Source: Gymnogyps californianus
Lineage: Eukaryota; Chordata; Aves; Accipitriformes; Cathartidae
Assembly: GCF_018139145.2 (NCBI RefSeq)
Contig: NC_059474.1
Coordinates: 39,884,344 to 39,948,343, forward strand
DNA: 64,000 nt
Direction of reading: 5' to 3'
Under the pieces are notes generated by a model. It ran no database searches, was not told where the DNA came from, and was given only the letters and a program-made list of their open reading frames with translations. Below are positions 39,867-52,700 of this stretch, piece after piece; the stretch's first letter is position 1; the number at the start of each line of letters is the position of its first letter. The position numbers were made by a program, and so were the translations under genes.

Positions 39867-42119
39867 CAATTAATCAAAAAGTCCTATTGGTAGACTGGTA
39901 TCTGAAAAATGTTGCAAAACTTCTTTTGAAGTTCTGTTTCCCAAATCCCTATTATTTGCTGTTAGAGGACTGTTCAGATTTTCTGAAATTAAATGAAGGC
40001 AAATACTTGCTTCGAATTCTTATGACCTTAGCCAATAAACATATTTCATCACTATGGTTGCAAAAACCAAATACCCACTATTGCAGTGTATCTCATAGGC
40101 ACATAAGAATTAGTTGACATGGAAGGATTTGCTCTCTGATACTAGGTTAAAACCTGAATTCTTGAGGAAGAAAGAGTGCAAGTAGGGTGAATTGATTAGA
40201 TGAAATCTCAGATATAATATTTTATTCTTAACGTAGGTTTGTATTTGATCAGCTTTGACATATTCTTTTAAGAAAAAATTCTGCTTCGAGACCCTACTTT
40301 GAGTATATGAACAGTACTTGTACAATGGCAGATGAACTGTTTCATGACATCTTTTCAAACGGGCATAATTGTTACATTCTTTGTGTACCTGCTCCCTAGA
40401 GGGAAAAAAAGCATGTATGGTAGAGTAAAAAGTCCTGATGTGGAGTCCATGTGGGGGACAATATCATGAGATAATTGCTAGGGAGGGAGGAGGGCAGGAG
40501 TTAATCTGCTGGTTTGAAAAAGATTGCAGTAGAAATATTAATGTTGCAAAGCCAAGAATTTAAGATTAACATTTAGGGTTCTTGTGCAACTTCAGTGGAG
40601 CTGCACATACATTATGATACAGATTTTAATTACAGAGACATGTGCTAGTTTTCCTTAAAAAAATTCCAAATATCATTCAGTACACAAATACTCAGTATTT
40701 GTTTAGACTCCATCATTAAAAGTGGTCCAGAGCTTTATTTGCTAAATTTGTTCAAACCCCATTTGAGGAAAGCATCCTATGTTTCTCTATGGACTTTGAG
40801 AAGACTTATTTCCTTATAATAGTTGAGTGTTTCACAAGCACTCAGGCATTTATTTTAAATGTAGGCTACGTGACATGAGATGATATTGCTGTTCCCATTT
40901 CTGGGAATCAGGTTACAGAATCAAAATAGAAAGTACCCACTAACATTTGTTGCCAAATTAGAAACATCAGAGACCTGACTAAGCAGTGTGTTTAGCAGTA
41001 TATTTTAGTATTCTCTGTTTCCATAAACCTAAACTACTTCTTAAACTTTGTTTTAATGAAAGGTACTTTGTCTGAAGCTACTTTGCCCTTCCAAAGTACC
41101 AGGCACAAGAGAGTACTAAGAGTGTAGATCATGCCAGATTCATCCTCCACCTTTCCTCTAGTCTTGTATGATTATTTCTACACAAAAGTTTTTGTAAGTA
41201 AGCTAGTGACCTCCTTTGTGTTTTCTTATGTGAAATGGCAGATAGCATTTATCTTATTTCTCATTTCTTTAATGTACTGTATTATTTTCTAACTTCATTT
41301 TTCTTCCTCTGTGAAAAAGAGATTATCAGTATGATAACTGGCTTTCTAGAAATGAAAGACAGATGGGGTGAAGGCTAAAACACTGCAAAGATTGTCTTGG
41401 TCTCGAAATGGAAAAAAAAAGATATTTCTATATTACTAAGTACATAACAAGGAAGACTACTTGCCCATAAAAATTGTCCTTTTTCTTTTTCCTGTGTTGG
41501 TGCAGGAGTCATTAATGACTTCTGAATAATTTTTTTCTGTCATGACAGCACTTCCCAAATCAATATGGTTATTAGATTATGTTAAAATACCTTTAACTCT
41601 GTTAGAGGAAAACATATCATGCTGGATCCATCGGCCTGAGAGAGGCAAGGGTGCTGCAGCTCCGTATCCCCAGGTCCAACCAGCAGTGAGGGTGTGTTCC
41701 CAGCAGGCGTACACACACAGAGCACCTATGCACACCACATATATGCATGGCTGGCTGCACACATCACAGACACGCAGAGCAGTTGCACGAACACAGACAG
41801 CACCAACAGTCTCGTCTTGCTCCCCTCTCTGGCTGAGGAGGATGGAGGTCCACTATTGAGAATACACACACGCACACATATATTTATACATACACATATG
41901 TGGATACCTCCAGCAGCTGGGCTCAGACACCCAGTCTGCCCATTAGCTGCCCCTGGATCCCAGTCTCCCCACCTGGACATACGAGCCCCTGAGGCTGCAG
42001 CCCCTCTCCAGTTGCGGGTACAGACTGTTGCTCACACACAGCTCGCCGAGATTTCCCAGTTCCCAATGCAGACAGAACAGAGACCCCCCCCACCCAGGAA
42101 AGACTTACTTAGAAAGGAA

Positions 42120-42125
42120 TTTAAT
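42120..42125 (-). promoter_or_regulatory. polyadenylation signal ATTAAA in LTR-like element
   Basis: TTTAAT on the + strand reads ATTAAA on the element strand, just downstream of the TATA-like box, a spacing that fits a compact R region. Confidence 0.55.
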
Positions 42126-42172
42126 AAGAAGACAGGAGAGACTGCACTGATCTGTTCACACACGACCAGCCC

Positions 42173-42179
42173 TTTTTAT
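42173..42179 (-). promoter_or_regulatory. TATA-like box ATAAAAA in LTR-like element
   Basis: The sequence reads GGATAAAAAGGG on the element strand. It would place transcription start about 25-30 bases downstream, near 42146. Confidence 0.5.
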
Positions 42180-42646
42180 CCTCTTACCTTTCTTTTCCCA
42201 CACCTGTTCCTCCCTAAATCACCTAAATCCTTCCCTTTTCCCCATCTTCTATTCCTTCCCTAAACATCCTGGAAAAATCCTGTGCAATCCCAAAACGCTC
42301 TTCCCCTGCATCCAATAGCGTGTCCCACGTCCCTATGTAGCAAATCCCCGTAGACCAAAAGGTGATCTGGACAGCTGCTCCCGATGACTGATCTTGATGG
42401 GTTTCACACCTGGACAATGGGGCTGTGGCTTTGCTGGGACAGCCCTGGGAAGGGCCCAGAGAAGTTATTAGTTCCTTGGGAGTCCTTAATCTGGGTTCCC
42501 AAATGCCATTGTGCCCCTGTGCTCCCCTGGGCTTGTGGAGATGGGCCGTTAATGGGTTGATGGCCCCTGTGGTGGGCCATTGTCTCCCTGGGCTCCTTTG
42601 TGGGTGTGCAGATGAGCTTTTATCACATAACCCAACAAAGTCAACA

Positions 42647-45600
42647 TAAATGTTACCGGTCTTGTTCATGACCATACTCTTCCTTTACCTTTCATCCTTT
42701 CTGAATTGTTTCTGCAGACAGAAAACATTTGTCTGGTGACAGACAGCTGTGGCAAAATGTAAATCATGTTTCGGCTATTTTCCAGCAAGATTAGGTGAAT
42801 CTCAAGTATATCAGTGTAGATGTGTGCCGTGGGCAATCTAGAGGTGTCTAGAGACCCTGCTAGCTTGAACACAAATGACGCATTCCAGTCTTGGGCACCT
42901 TCACTGGTACAGTCCTCATCCATGTCTGAACAAAGCAGTGCAGAAGCACCTACAGTGACTGATACTTTTACTGTCTCTATTTTGGGATATCATACTTCAG
43001 GAGAACTGATATTTCAGGATGTGTGTGCCAGCATTTTCCAGAGGCTGTGCTATTTTTAATATTTTTAGTGCCATTGAATTACACTTGAGACAAGAAGTTT
43101 AAATCCACATATTTTTAAAAGTAATACCTGTTTTTTCAGAAAGGCTAAGCAGACATTTAGATGATACATTAAATTTATATTTTGGCTGCTGGAGTCATCT
43201 TCTGTGAACATCTGATTCTTCTTCCACCCACTGAAAATTACTATTTCTGTGGATGTTTGTTAACCCTTGCCTTTACATAACAAGATTTAATGTGTAGATA
43301 AGTTGACATTTAGACTCGTTAGCAAAAGAAGAAGGAGCATCCCTTATCACATTTGAAAATTGGTTATTTTCTATACAAATATAGTTTGAATAAGGCTGCA
43401 CTGGTTGAAAATTGAAATAAGAGATAGAATAAGCTGCATAATAAGCATGAAATACTTATTCAAATACTGTAAGTTTGATGAAGGCATGCTATGAGAAAGA
43501 GGGCATAATGCATGCAGCATGCATAATGAGCTCCAAGATAAGTAAACTTTCTTATAAAATTATGCTTCTACACTGAACACGGGGCCAGAGCTACTGTGTT
43601 CAGAAGGCGTAATTCTCAGTTTGAACACCAAGATAAAAACTGCATAAGTGTCTAATTCTAGAAACAGAGCATGAAGATATTCCTACCAATTTATGGCACA
43701 GATGAATGTGCCAAATATAGTCAGTCTTCCCTATTAGGTTATGTCTTTGCATATGAAAGACAAAATCACTGCACAGCCTGCACCTCAGCTGCTACATGTT
43801 CATTTATTTTCACATCTACTCTGCTGAAAACTGTACCAGAAGATATGCGGAATAATCTACAGAGCTTAGTCAATTTACTAATGTTTCTTTTTTCATTTTA
43901 GTAATGTACAAAGAGGAAAGATGTAGGTCATGATATCCAATTGAGCACTGTATAGCACTTTGCAGTAATATGGAGGCGATATGGGGAGGCTTAGCATTAG
44001 AATAGTATAGTTTGTGATAGCAGGGCAGAATATAGATAGTGGGGAGATGAAAGAAAACAAGCAGCTAACCTTCAGTAATAATTTCCCCTATATTCATATA
44101 TTGTTCAAGTATCCGGATAAGATTTTAAACACAGTTATTTTCCTTCCCATCTTCTGCTCTGTTTTTTCCATTTGAAATCCACTTGGTCATTGTTTGGAAC
44201 AGATGCTTCACAGTCAAGTACACGAACAGTCTACACAAGCCTTCAGTCTTCCTAATTCCTTTTCTGCTATAGTGTCATTGCGATTAGCTACAGTACAAAA
44301 CCCTACAGTCTCTAAGAATTGTCTTAAGAACAGAGTAGGAGCATACTGTTTGCCCTACTGAGCAAACTGTTAGAAACAAACTGGTTTATGTCTAACGAGT
44401 CTATAATGCCAGGGACAGAAAAAAAGTTGATCCAGTATGCTCTGTTGTCCTGGATGTATCCACCTTCCTCACCTGAATCTACAAATATTCTTGTAGTACT
44501 GTCTTGTGCAATTTAAACTGACATTACCTGTAACCTGTTGGCTGAATAGTACAATCCAAAAGAACACCAGTGAGAGCTATGACATAGAAAATAAGCTAGT
44601 GAGAATAAAATCAATTTACAAAACAGGTTTCTGATAAAATTATTAAAAAAACTAAGTGCCTGAAAAAAAATTTTTTTGAAATCTCTCTGCCTACAAGAAA
44701 ATAATGTTAAAAAATGTAAGTTTGCATGCAATGGTTGTTAGCTGAAGAAAAGTCATTGTTGAAGAAAATATCTTCAATGTTCTGCTCAGAGGGAAAGCAT
44801 CTATTACATATTTAGGTGGCAGAACTCCCATATCAAATTAGGAGTCTCAAATGAGGAACAAATGGTCCACTTGACTGTTTCTAATTGAAGATTATTAAAC
44901 TTCTGGGAATGCTTTTCCTTTTGAAATTGTGACCTCTGCTGCCGAGAACTTCATTTATGTAGGGAACAACTAGATCCCCTGTTAAGGACATAGGAAAGTG
45001 AATAACCAGGCAAACATTCATAATGTACAGTCAATTGTGGAGCATTCCTTAGAAAATCAGGCTTCAAGTGTCTAATTAAAGCAATCTGTGAAACCCCTTA
45101 GCTTAGAGCTCACGGAATTCTATGGAAGAAACCCAGACTGGTTCAACCACTATTAAGCAGTGACTGTAAATTACAGTTTATTAAATGACTGCTCTAGATA
45201 CTGCTTTTAGTGTTGGTGACACCCAAGCAGACATCAAATCTGAAAGAAATAAAATGTTTTATCCATGTTTTCTTGCTTTACTACTTTAGGAATGTAAATA
45301 TTTCCCTACTGCTATATTGAAAGACGTTGGCATAGGAGTTTGATTTTTCTTTTAAATATAGCAAAGGACTTGGTTGGTAACTGTGAGGAATATCAGAAAT
45401 ATAACTGAAATATATAAACATGAAATTAATTTATCAGTTGGAGAGGCACAGTACATGTAAACAGGCGTAAACTTTTCTCGAATCCCTTAACCTAAAGGGA
45501 TTGCCTCTAAGTATGAAAGTGGTGTTAATCTCAATGCCTCTTCTGTTTTAGTTTTTCTTTAGCAAACCAAAAGAAGTCCAATTAGTTCCAAACCTTACCA

Positions 45601-46199
45601 ATTAGTTTCAGTTAAGACTGACCTTTTTTCATGTGGGAAATTGCAACGTGCATGTAAATTTATCACTGAACATCAAAGGTTTAACAAGCTGCTGTCATCT
45701 CTGTTAATCCTGTTTTGCTACTGATGTCATATGTGAAAGTCAGGACCAAGCCAGAGAGAAGACAGCCCACATAGTTTTTGCAGAGGGAGCAGACTTCTTG
45801 TACTGGCTCTTAAAAAAAGACGGGTAAGTCCAGGTCTGAATCAGAGGTTACTGCAGAGCAGAGACGCATGTTTTTTTCTTTTTGAGCCATTGTGTACCCT
45901 TTTGAACTTCAGATATTGCATATGCATTTTAGATTAGCTCTGCTTCAGATTTGAAGTTTGAAACTGCCTTCAGTAAATGAGTGGTAATGCCTGCAAAAGA
46001 TGCATAAGTGTGGTGAAGAAGGCAGGTAGTCACTTTCTCTAAACTTTTACTTAGAAATGACCAACCCAAGCCTATGACTGTATCATTATGTTACTGGGCA
46101 TTCATTATGTTACTGAGTATTGTGTGTGGTTCCGGTTCCCTCACCCACTTGCTCTCCCACCATGTTTCCTGCTAAGAAGGTTGTAGTATTGAAAAAGAT
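42647..46199. other. AT-rich unique DNA
   Basis: No gene is recognised. The first roughly 350 bases (to about 43060) are of mixed composition and could be further old repeat sequence. An odd-centred palindrome lies at 43508-43524. Confidence 0.5.
43508..43524. repeat. 17-bp palindrome with 1-nt centre
   Basis: ATGCATGC-A-GCATGCAT, flanked on both sides by direct copies of GCATAATG that overlap the arms. Confidence 0.88.
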
Positions 46200-46390
46200 A
46201 GGAGAAAAGTGATAAGGAAGATCGAAAGAATAGAACACATCCACAAAGTTATGGAAAAAGTGAGGAAGATAAGGCTTTTCCACTTGGAAAGCAGACAACT
46301 GCAGAGTGATATAACAGAGGTTAGAAGTTGTTGGAGGCTAGAAGTGCAATTGAGAGAACAATGTTTACTCTGTTCTTACATTCTCCTCTG
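46200..46390 (+). mobile_element. ancient CR1-like LINE fragment
   Basis: The segment 'cttttccacttggaaagcag' followed by 'acaactgcagagtgatataa' and 'cagaggt' aligns by eye with the old CR1/L3-type pattern 'cttttcagcttggaaaagag', 'acgactaaggggggatatga', 'tagaggt'. The reading RLFHLESRQLQSDITEV echoes the CR1 protein block [18 protein letters not shown]. The downstream 'gaacaatgtttactctgttc' also has a counterpart. It is far more diverged than the copies at 3150 and 12435. Edges are approximate. Confidence 0.5.
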
Positions 46391-46487
46391 GGTATCTGGT
46401 TTTGGTTACTACCTGTGAAAAGATAATGAGCTAATTGGACCTCCAGGGCATTTGTATGTTCTTGTGACTTCTCAGACTGAGACAGTA

Positions 46488-46509
46488 GCAGTTTATGATC
46501 ATAAACTGC
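46488..46509. repeat. perfect 22-bp palindrome
   Basis: The arm GCAGTTTATGA is followed directly by its exact reverse complement TCATAAACTGC, with no loop and no mismatch. The symmetry stops at the next base on each side. Confidence 0.95.
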
Positions 46510-47907
46510 ATGGACAAAGAAAGGAAGTGGCCTAGTACAAATGCCTGTACCTAAAATGCAGACTACTCTCTTACAATTTTTTTTCTAGAAGGAGCTAGAT
46601 AGATACAATACAGAAGTAAGGCAAATTCTGACAAGATACACACTAAATTATTGCTGAGAGAACTAGAAATCTGTTTGCTGTGTGAGCAGATCTTTAGTAG
46701 GATTAATGTGTCAAGCATTTTATAAGAAGTGAAAGATTATAGGGTCTGCAGACAGGTTTCCCCTAGTTTGTAATTTACCAAATTTATAGCCCCAGTTTTG
46801 TGAATTCCCCTGTGGTACTAGCTAGCCCATCTTTCAAGGCATGAAAGCAGTAATAGGGAAGCAAAGTCATACTGCTGCCCCACCTTGCTGTTTGGCTTTT
46901 AAGGGTGAATAACATAGTAACATTTCTAAAAGTGCATTCTTCTTGAGCCTCAAGGAATTCTCTGTCTTTCTGAAGCACAGGAACCCATGGATTGTCTAAG
47001 TTGCTTCAACTAAACGCAGTTTAAAATGCATATTTAGCTTTATTTTGTTATAAACCTGTATGGATAAAAGGTAACATTTGTATGAAAGATACTATTAAAA
47101 CAGCTTGAACCAGATACTGACCATTTACTCAGTTTTTGCCCAGGTGAAGTTCTCATTCATCTCACTAAGAATGTCAACTGAGCAGTTCTTGCATACTTGT
47201 CTTTGCATATGCAGACACATAATTTGAGGTTTGAGAGACATGGAAAGAAAATGTTGCTATTTCCAGTCTATAAATGCCAGAAAATAAGCCCATTTGCAAA
47301 CAACTTAATTTTGGTTTATTTATACAATTGTAAAGGTTAACAGCCATGGCAGTTTATTGCTTTGATGCTTATGGTTCTTTACCACTTAAAAAAATCACTC
47401 TAAATTTTCTCTTCCCAAAATAATCAAGTTTTGTGATTAAAATTTTGTGGTGTGAAGAGATAAGAGAAAGCAAACAGAAATTATTTACTATTCATGAGGA
47501 GTCTCTGCTGAGAAAGCAATATGCTCCTTATCTATTGATTTAAAAGATCAAATGAGGTACTCAGGTTACAGTTCTGTTGTGGTTAAGTAAGGTCAAATAA
47601 CCTTCACCTCTGTACTCTCACCTTCCAATTTTTGAATGATTGTGATAAATTAGTCGTTGATAGAGATCAGTCTTACTGAAACTATAACTTGAAATCTTTC
47701 AGAATAAATGTAGGTAATTTTGTCAGCACTGCTATGAATGCAAGTGAAAAAGAGAAATAATTATTGTGTAAATACTGTGTAAAGATCATCCCAAAATTTA
47801 ATTGCCTATAGCCAGATTAAAGCCCAGTACACCCCCACTCAATAGAATACCAAACTTCACAATTTGAAGTGAATTTCTTGGCATTATTGAAAATAAGCTG
47901 GAGAATT

Positions 47908-47955
47908 ATCATCATCATTTTTATTATTATTATTGTTGTTGTTGTTATTATTATT
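47908..47955 (+). repeat. compound trinucleotide microsatellite
   Basis: (ATC)3, then ATT units, then (GTT)4, then (ATT)3, in one uninterrupted T-rich block. Confidence 0.92.
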
Positions 47956-49689
47956 CACCTATTCAGAGCTCTTTTCAGCAAATACTGTTCTACATGAGCA
48001 ATGCTTGAATTGGTTTGACTCATCAGAATAAGAATAAGACTCTGGAATGTATCCAAAACAGGATTTCTGTGCTGCCGTGCTGTGGGTTGTACCACTTCTG
48101 TTCTAGGCACCTGCTCTGCAACGCAGTCCAAAATGAGTTAGACACTGAGCCTTCTTATTTGATGCATGGACAAAATTAGGTGTCTCAAAGAGGAATCAGT
48201 CCATCTCGGACAGCCAAGTTACTGAACATTTAGCATCAATATGCCCAGGCCAGACTGCTCTACTTGAGCAAATATCCTATCTGAAAGATATGGGTTAAGC
48301 TCTAAGATGGTTGCACAGGATGCAATTTTCCCCCTGTTAAAAAGTGTTCATGCCCTTCCTTTCTCCCAAAATAAGTAATTTTGATATAAACAGGCAGTGG
48401 TGTTACAGGCAAGCTCATTTTTGCATAGGTGATATTTTGTTCTTTTTTCCTGGTGATTAGAGATCTCATCTAGTTGACCTAGATTCAATTATTTCCTCTC
48501 CATGAGTGGAATAATCTGTAGAGGATTGTTTGGATTTCTTAGATTTCTGCCTTTCTCAAGAGTGCCCTTATTACATGGATCTATATACTTGTGTGTAACT
48601 CTCCTGTGAAAGCTGTGCTGTTGTAAAGAATTAAAAATTCACCAAACCAAAATAGAATGAAAATGAGTAGGATTCTGTAGTCTAGCTTCAAATTACTTAC
48701 TTGTATCCTGGTTCCTGATCCAAGAATCTGAGTCCAAAAGAATAGCATCTTCCTAGAGTTTTACAACCCATGCCTCCTACTGATCGGTGACTAACCAATG
48801 TAAGATAGGCAAATCCACTTTCTGGAAAAGAGATGATCAAGGTTTCCAAGACCACCTTCTAAATTCTCCTCCTTTAAATAGCTTGAGTGGATGAAACTGG
48901 CAAAGTCATATGGGCTTTTTCTTTCCAAGGATTCCCAAATGGCATAGATGATGTTCCAAATGCCTTAACTGAGCCTGGCCTAACATAGCCGTCACTACAT
49001 AAGCCACAAAGGTTACTTACTGTTCCATTGTCATGCCAGTCTTGGTGGACATCAAGGTAGCCTAATGGACTTTTCAGCAGGCTTCACCTGAAAGGTTCTT
49101 AAGTCCTGTTTCTTCTATAACTCCAGCCCCATAATTAAAGGGCACAGTTGCATCTTCTTTCCATGCAGGAACAGGATCATTTGCTAACTCTTAAGACAAA
49201 GTCATGCTCTGTCTTGCAAAACTTAATTTCTCGCACCATTAATCCTGCTGTGCAGAAGGGCATGAGTAGAGCATTCTTTTCTGGGAGGTCGGATTTTCAA
49301 GTATACATATGTATCTTTGTAAACTGGTGATGATGGCACTGTGCAATCTGTACAGCATACTGATGATAGGAGTAGAAGTGAAAGAGTATCACTATTTAAA
49401 AAAAAAAGATGCCTGGAATTGCATTTTCTGAGAGATCCAGTCATGTTGGCTTTTGTTAAGGTAATTAGGAACACACGTACAGTGCTAGGTACTAGAGGAG
49501 ATGCAGCATAGTGGTTCTTGAATCCTACCCTGTCCTGGAACAAGGTATATACCAAGTTCCTCAGACTATGACAGTTTAAGGCAGGGATGAAAGTCTAAAC
49601 AACAGGGATAACAAGTGATACAAAATGTGCCCTTATTTTCCTCTAGCCCATAAAGTGTTTGAAATAAGCATTATATAACGATGTATTCT

Positions 49690-49718
49690 AAAAAAAAAAA
49701 AAGAAGGAAAAAAAAAAG
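49690..49718 (+). repeat. A-rich low-complexity run
   Basis: Two A-runs joined by GAAGG and followed by GAGAGG. No retroposed gene body is visible upstream, so it is treated as low-complexity DNA. Confidence 0.8.
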
Positions 49719-52700
49719 AGAGGAGCCTAATCCCGCATTTAAACCAGATTTGAACAGTAGGCAATAAACAAGCCTTGGGCACATGCATTGAGCATTGACA
49801 ATAAAAGAGCATAATTAGGAATCATTCTTTAAGAATTAGCCATTGATAAAAGTCCCATTGGAAAAAATAGCAGGTAAACTAAGGACTATCATACATAATA
49901 AATAAAGGGGAAAAATTCAGTACTCAAATTTCCTAACATCTGAGTGTTTAAGTTTCTTGTTATTTTGACATGCTTTTAATATAATTGGGCATGTAAGATG
50001 TACTAAATTAATTAGTCTTCCTAATTATTATCTGGCAATAAAGTACAGAGTATGAGGTGGGTTTTTCTGAGCATCTTGACTGAAAAATTCACACCACTGC
50101 TTATCTGGCAGAGATACCTTATGTTAATGTATCCCAGATTAAAAAAAAAATAAAGTTGAATTTGCAAGGATGGAAAAAAATGGTCTATACCCAAATTAAT
50201 GGAATTGGATCATAATATTATGTTCTATAATCTGCTATTTTTGGTAGCTTTTATAAACCCAACAATATTAAATTAAAGCACTTGCATAAACTTCAGAATT
50301 CCTATGCTTATCAATATAAATTCATTTGAAATATTTTCCTGGATAAAGAATTAAATTTGGTTTACTGCCCTTTGTGGAACATAATGCCATTTACCAATAC
50401 TTGATGAGTAAAATGACAGGAGAAGAGAAACTCATTGGATAAGGAGTATAAACATATTCTTGTAGATTGTCTCTGAATCCTTCTGCACTTTTTTTTCCCC
50501 TTTTAGTTCTAACAGATGATTCAGCTGTAAATCATGATGTAAACTTCTGTTAATGTCTTCTAAGAATTTATCTTATTTAATCAAAGCAAACAGTTCTTAA
50601 GCTGCTTCCAGGTGAACAATTTTTCCTTTACAGTCTTGTGACAAATATTTTCAAAGAATAAAAGCCATCAGGGAAGATGGAGATTAGTTTTTAAGACTGT
50701 ACCATAGAAAAGTAGGAAAGAAAAAGGCAGTAGAATTACTTGAAGGCTTAATTAAATCTTATGTGTTTGTAAATACAGCATTTCTGTAGTATCAAAGCAT
50801 CATATTTATTGATATTTAATATTTTTTGTTCTTTCTTCCTTAAAGGCACTTCAAAGTGTCCATATATTTACAAATGTTTCAAATGCTAGTTTTCATGTAG
50901 TACATACAGCTTCTTTTTATTGTCTGCTTAATCTTAATAATTCCTCTATTTGCAATATTTCAAATGAAGAACTTGTTGGATAGTAGTAATCAAAATATTT
51001 TTGTTGTTTGTTCTAAATGATCTATTGTTTGTTGCTTTATAAAACCCTTTTTGCAAACTCAATGAATTAACAGGTAATTTGGCAAAAAAAAAGATCTGAA
51101 CTTAATAGAAATTGTAACTATCTATCAAAAAAACCCTAGCGTTTTGAAACAGAGTTCCTAAATGCATTGTTTCCTCAAGATACTAACCGGAGAACATGAG
51201 CCGAGTTCAGTATAATAGAAGCTTGTAGCAGGAACTACAGTTTTAGGTTCCTGGCTTCTGTATTAAAAGTTTCAGTAGTTCAAAGGCATTTTCTTAAACT
51301 TGAGTTGCTCATGAATTATTTTATAATCAAAACAATGTCATGTAGCAATTTTTCCTTAAAAAATATGAAATAAATATTAAGTTATGAAGTGAAAAAATAT
51401 GAAGTGAATATTAAAATATAGAGTGCTCAATAAGAAGAAGGTCCTTAAACCTATGGTATCAGTAAAATTAGCATTTAATCACTTACGTGAGGGACACAGC
51501 TAAAGGTGCCATTCAAAAATGCTGTTAAACTCATGCCTATATTCAGTAAAGTACAGATCTTTCTTACTTTCATTAGCATATTGGAAGAAAGGATCTTAAG
51601 GATCAAGCGTACAAAAGACACACCAGACATGGTATATAAAATTAAATCTGCTCACAATTTCATGCATCCATCAGAATTAATTCTCTTGTAAAATCCTGTA
51701 AGGTCTTTCTAGCAAGGAATATTTACTTGAACGATATAAAGCACAGTCATGCATCTAGTTTTGATTGTGTCTGGAATTGAATGAGAACTGGAATAAAATC
51801 AGTCATCCTAGTGAGAAAGATTGCCACATGAATTTAGGGACATTTTCCTTTCCTTTTCGTTATCCCAAGTCAATAGCTTTCAAACTATATAGTACTTTGT
51901 TTTGTTTGACTTTCTTTTACTTGCTATTTTAAGGTATCTTAATTCTGTATCTAGTACAACATGAATTCCACTGCATACCTAAGGGAAGAACTTCACTTAC
52001 GGAACACAAATTAGCAGATGGTATGTCAAACATAAAAGAGGTATCACGCATATGTCACATGTTGCCTTCTGGAATGTGGTTTATAAATCAGGTACAACTC
52101 ATAATGTAAGGAAGATCAATACCCTATTTGACATTTTTTCAGTGCCAGTTTTGATCATCTACATGTTTGTTTGAAATCTCAGTCATGAAGCGAACCATAC
52201 TGAATTGATCAAGAGCACTTCAGCATCCATCTCACACTTTATATACTACTTCAGATTATAAATCACATAAGGTCTTTCAAGAGTTGCTTCAGTGTACAGT
52301 CATTTCCTACAGCTTTCTTTTTAATGTTACAATTAATCAGATATTAAATAAAACTAATTTTTATTTATTTTTACAGAAAGTTTTTTACTTTGTATGTAAA
52401 TGTAAAAAAATACATTTATTTTAACATAAAGTTAAAACTTTTCATGGTACCTTTATTCACAAGTGCAACTTCGTGTTTCCAAATGCATTTCCAAAGTCTG
52501 AAATTTTTCCCCAGTCAAAAGTTACATTCTAATCAGTTGTTAAATCTCAATTACATTCAATTGTAGCATCATTTATTTCTATATTTCTTGGCTAATTCTT
52601 GAGCTTTACTTGACACTTCTGCTTCATATTTTGTTTCAAATACAGTTGCTGTCACCAGTTCTGAAATATGGGCCAAACTTACTCTTTTTTGGCCTTGCAT

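Larger units (their letters stand above)
18812..41619. other. long AT-rich tract without recognisable transposable elements or genes
   Basis: About 22.8 kb in which I recognise no CR1 or LTR fragment and no exon with paired splice signals and a family match. It holds microsatellites, short palindromes and many short chance open frames. The longest ATG-started open frame is at 28942-29349 (+). Bird introns and gene deserts often look like this. Confidence 0.55.
41620..42646 (-). mobile_element. long GC-rich LTR-like element (probable solo LTR)
   Basis: An abrupt GC-rich island inside AT-rich DNA. On the minus strand it has the order expected of an LTR: a long U3-like part, a TATA-like box ATAAAAA (42173-42179), then 48-53 bases downstream a polyadenylation signal ATTAAA (42120-42125), then a long TG/GT-rich U5-like part with TGTGTGTG and ATATATGTG tracts. 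The ends chosen here read TGTTG on the minus-strand 5' side and CAGCA on the 3' side, an imperfect terminal inverted repeat obeying TG...CA. I could not find a matching target-site duplication, so both ends, especially the right one (42640-42680), are approximate. Several overlapping open frames on both strands (for example 41694-42263 + and 42223-42675 -) look like readings of LTR sequence. No gag, pol or env is seen. It differs from the other LTR family in this window. Confidence 0.65.

Noticed and set aside
41542..42675. Several open frames of 61-189 codons in the GC-rich island
   Set aside because: They overlap on opposite strands, are histidine/threonine/proline-rich from CA-repeat and GC-rich LTR sequence, and have no domain.
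47908..47955. Regular trinucleotide array as a CRISPR-like or coding repeat
   Set aside because: It is a simple compound microsatellite with no spacers; CRISPR arrays are not expected in a vertebrate genome.
49690..49718. A-rich run as the tail of a processed pseudogene
   Set aside because: No recognisable gene body upstream on either strand and no flanking direct repeats.
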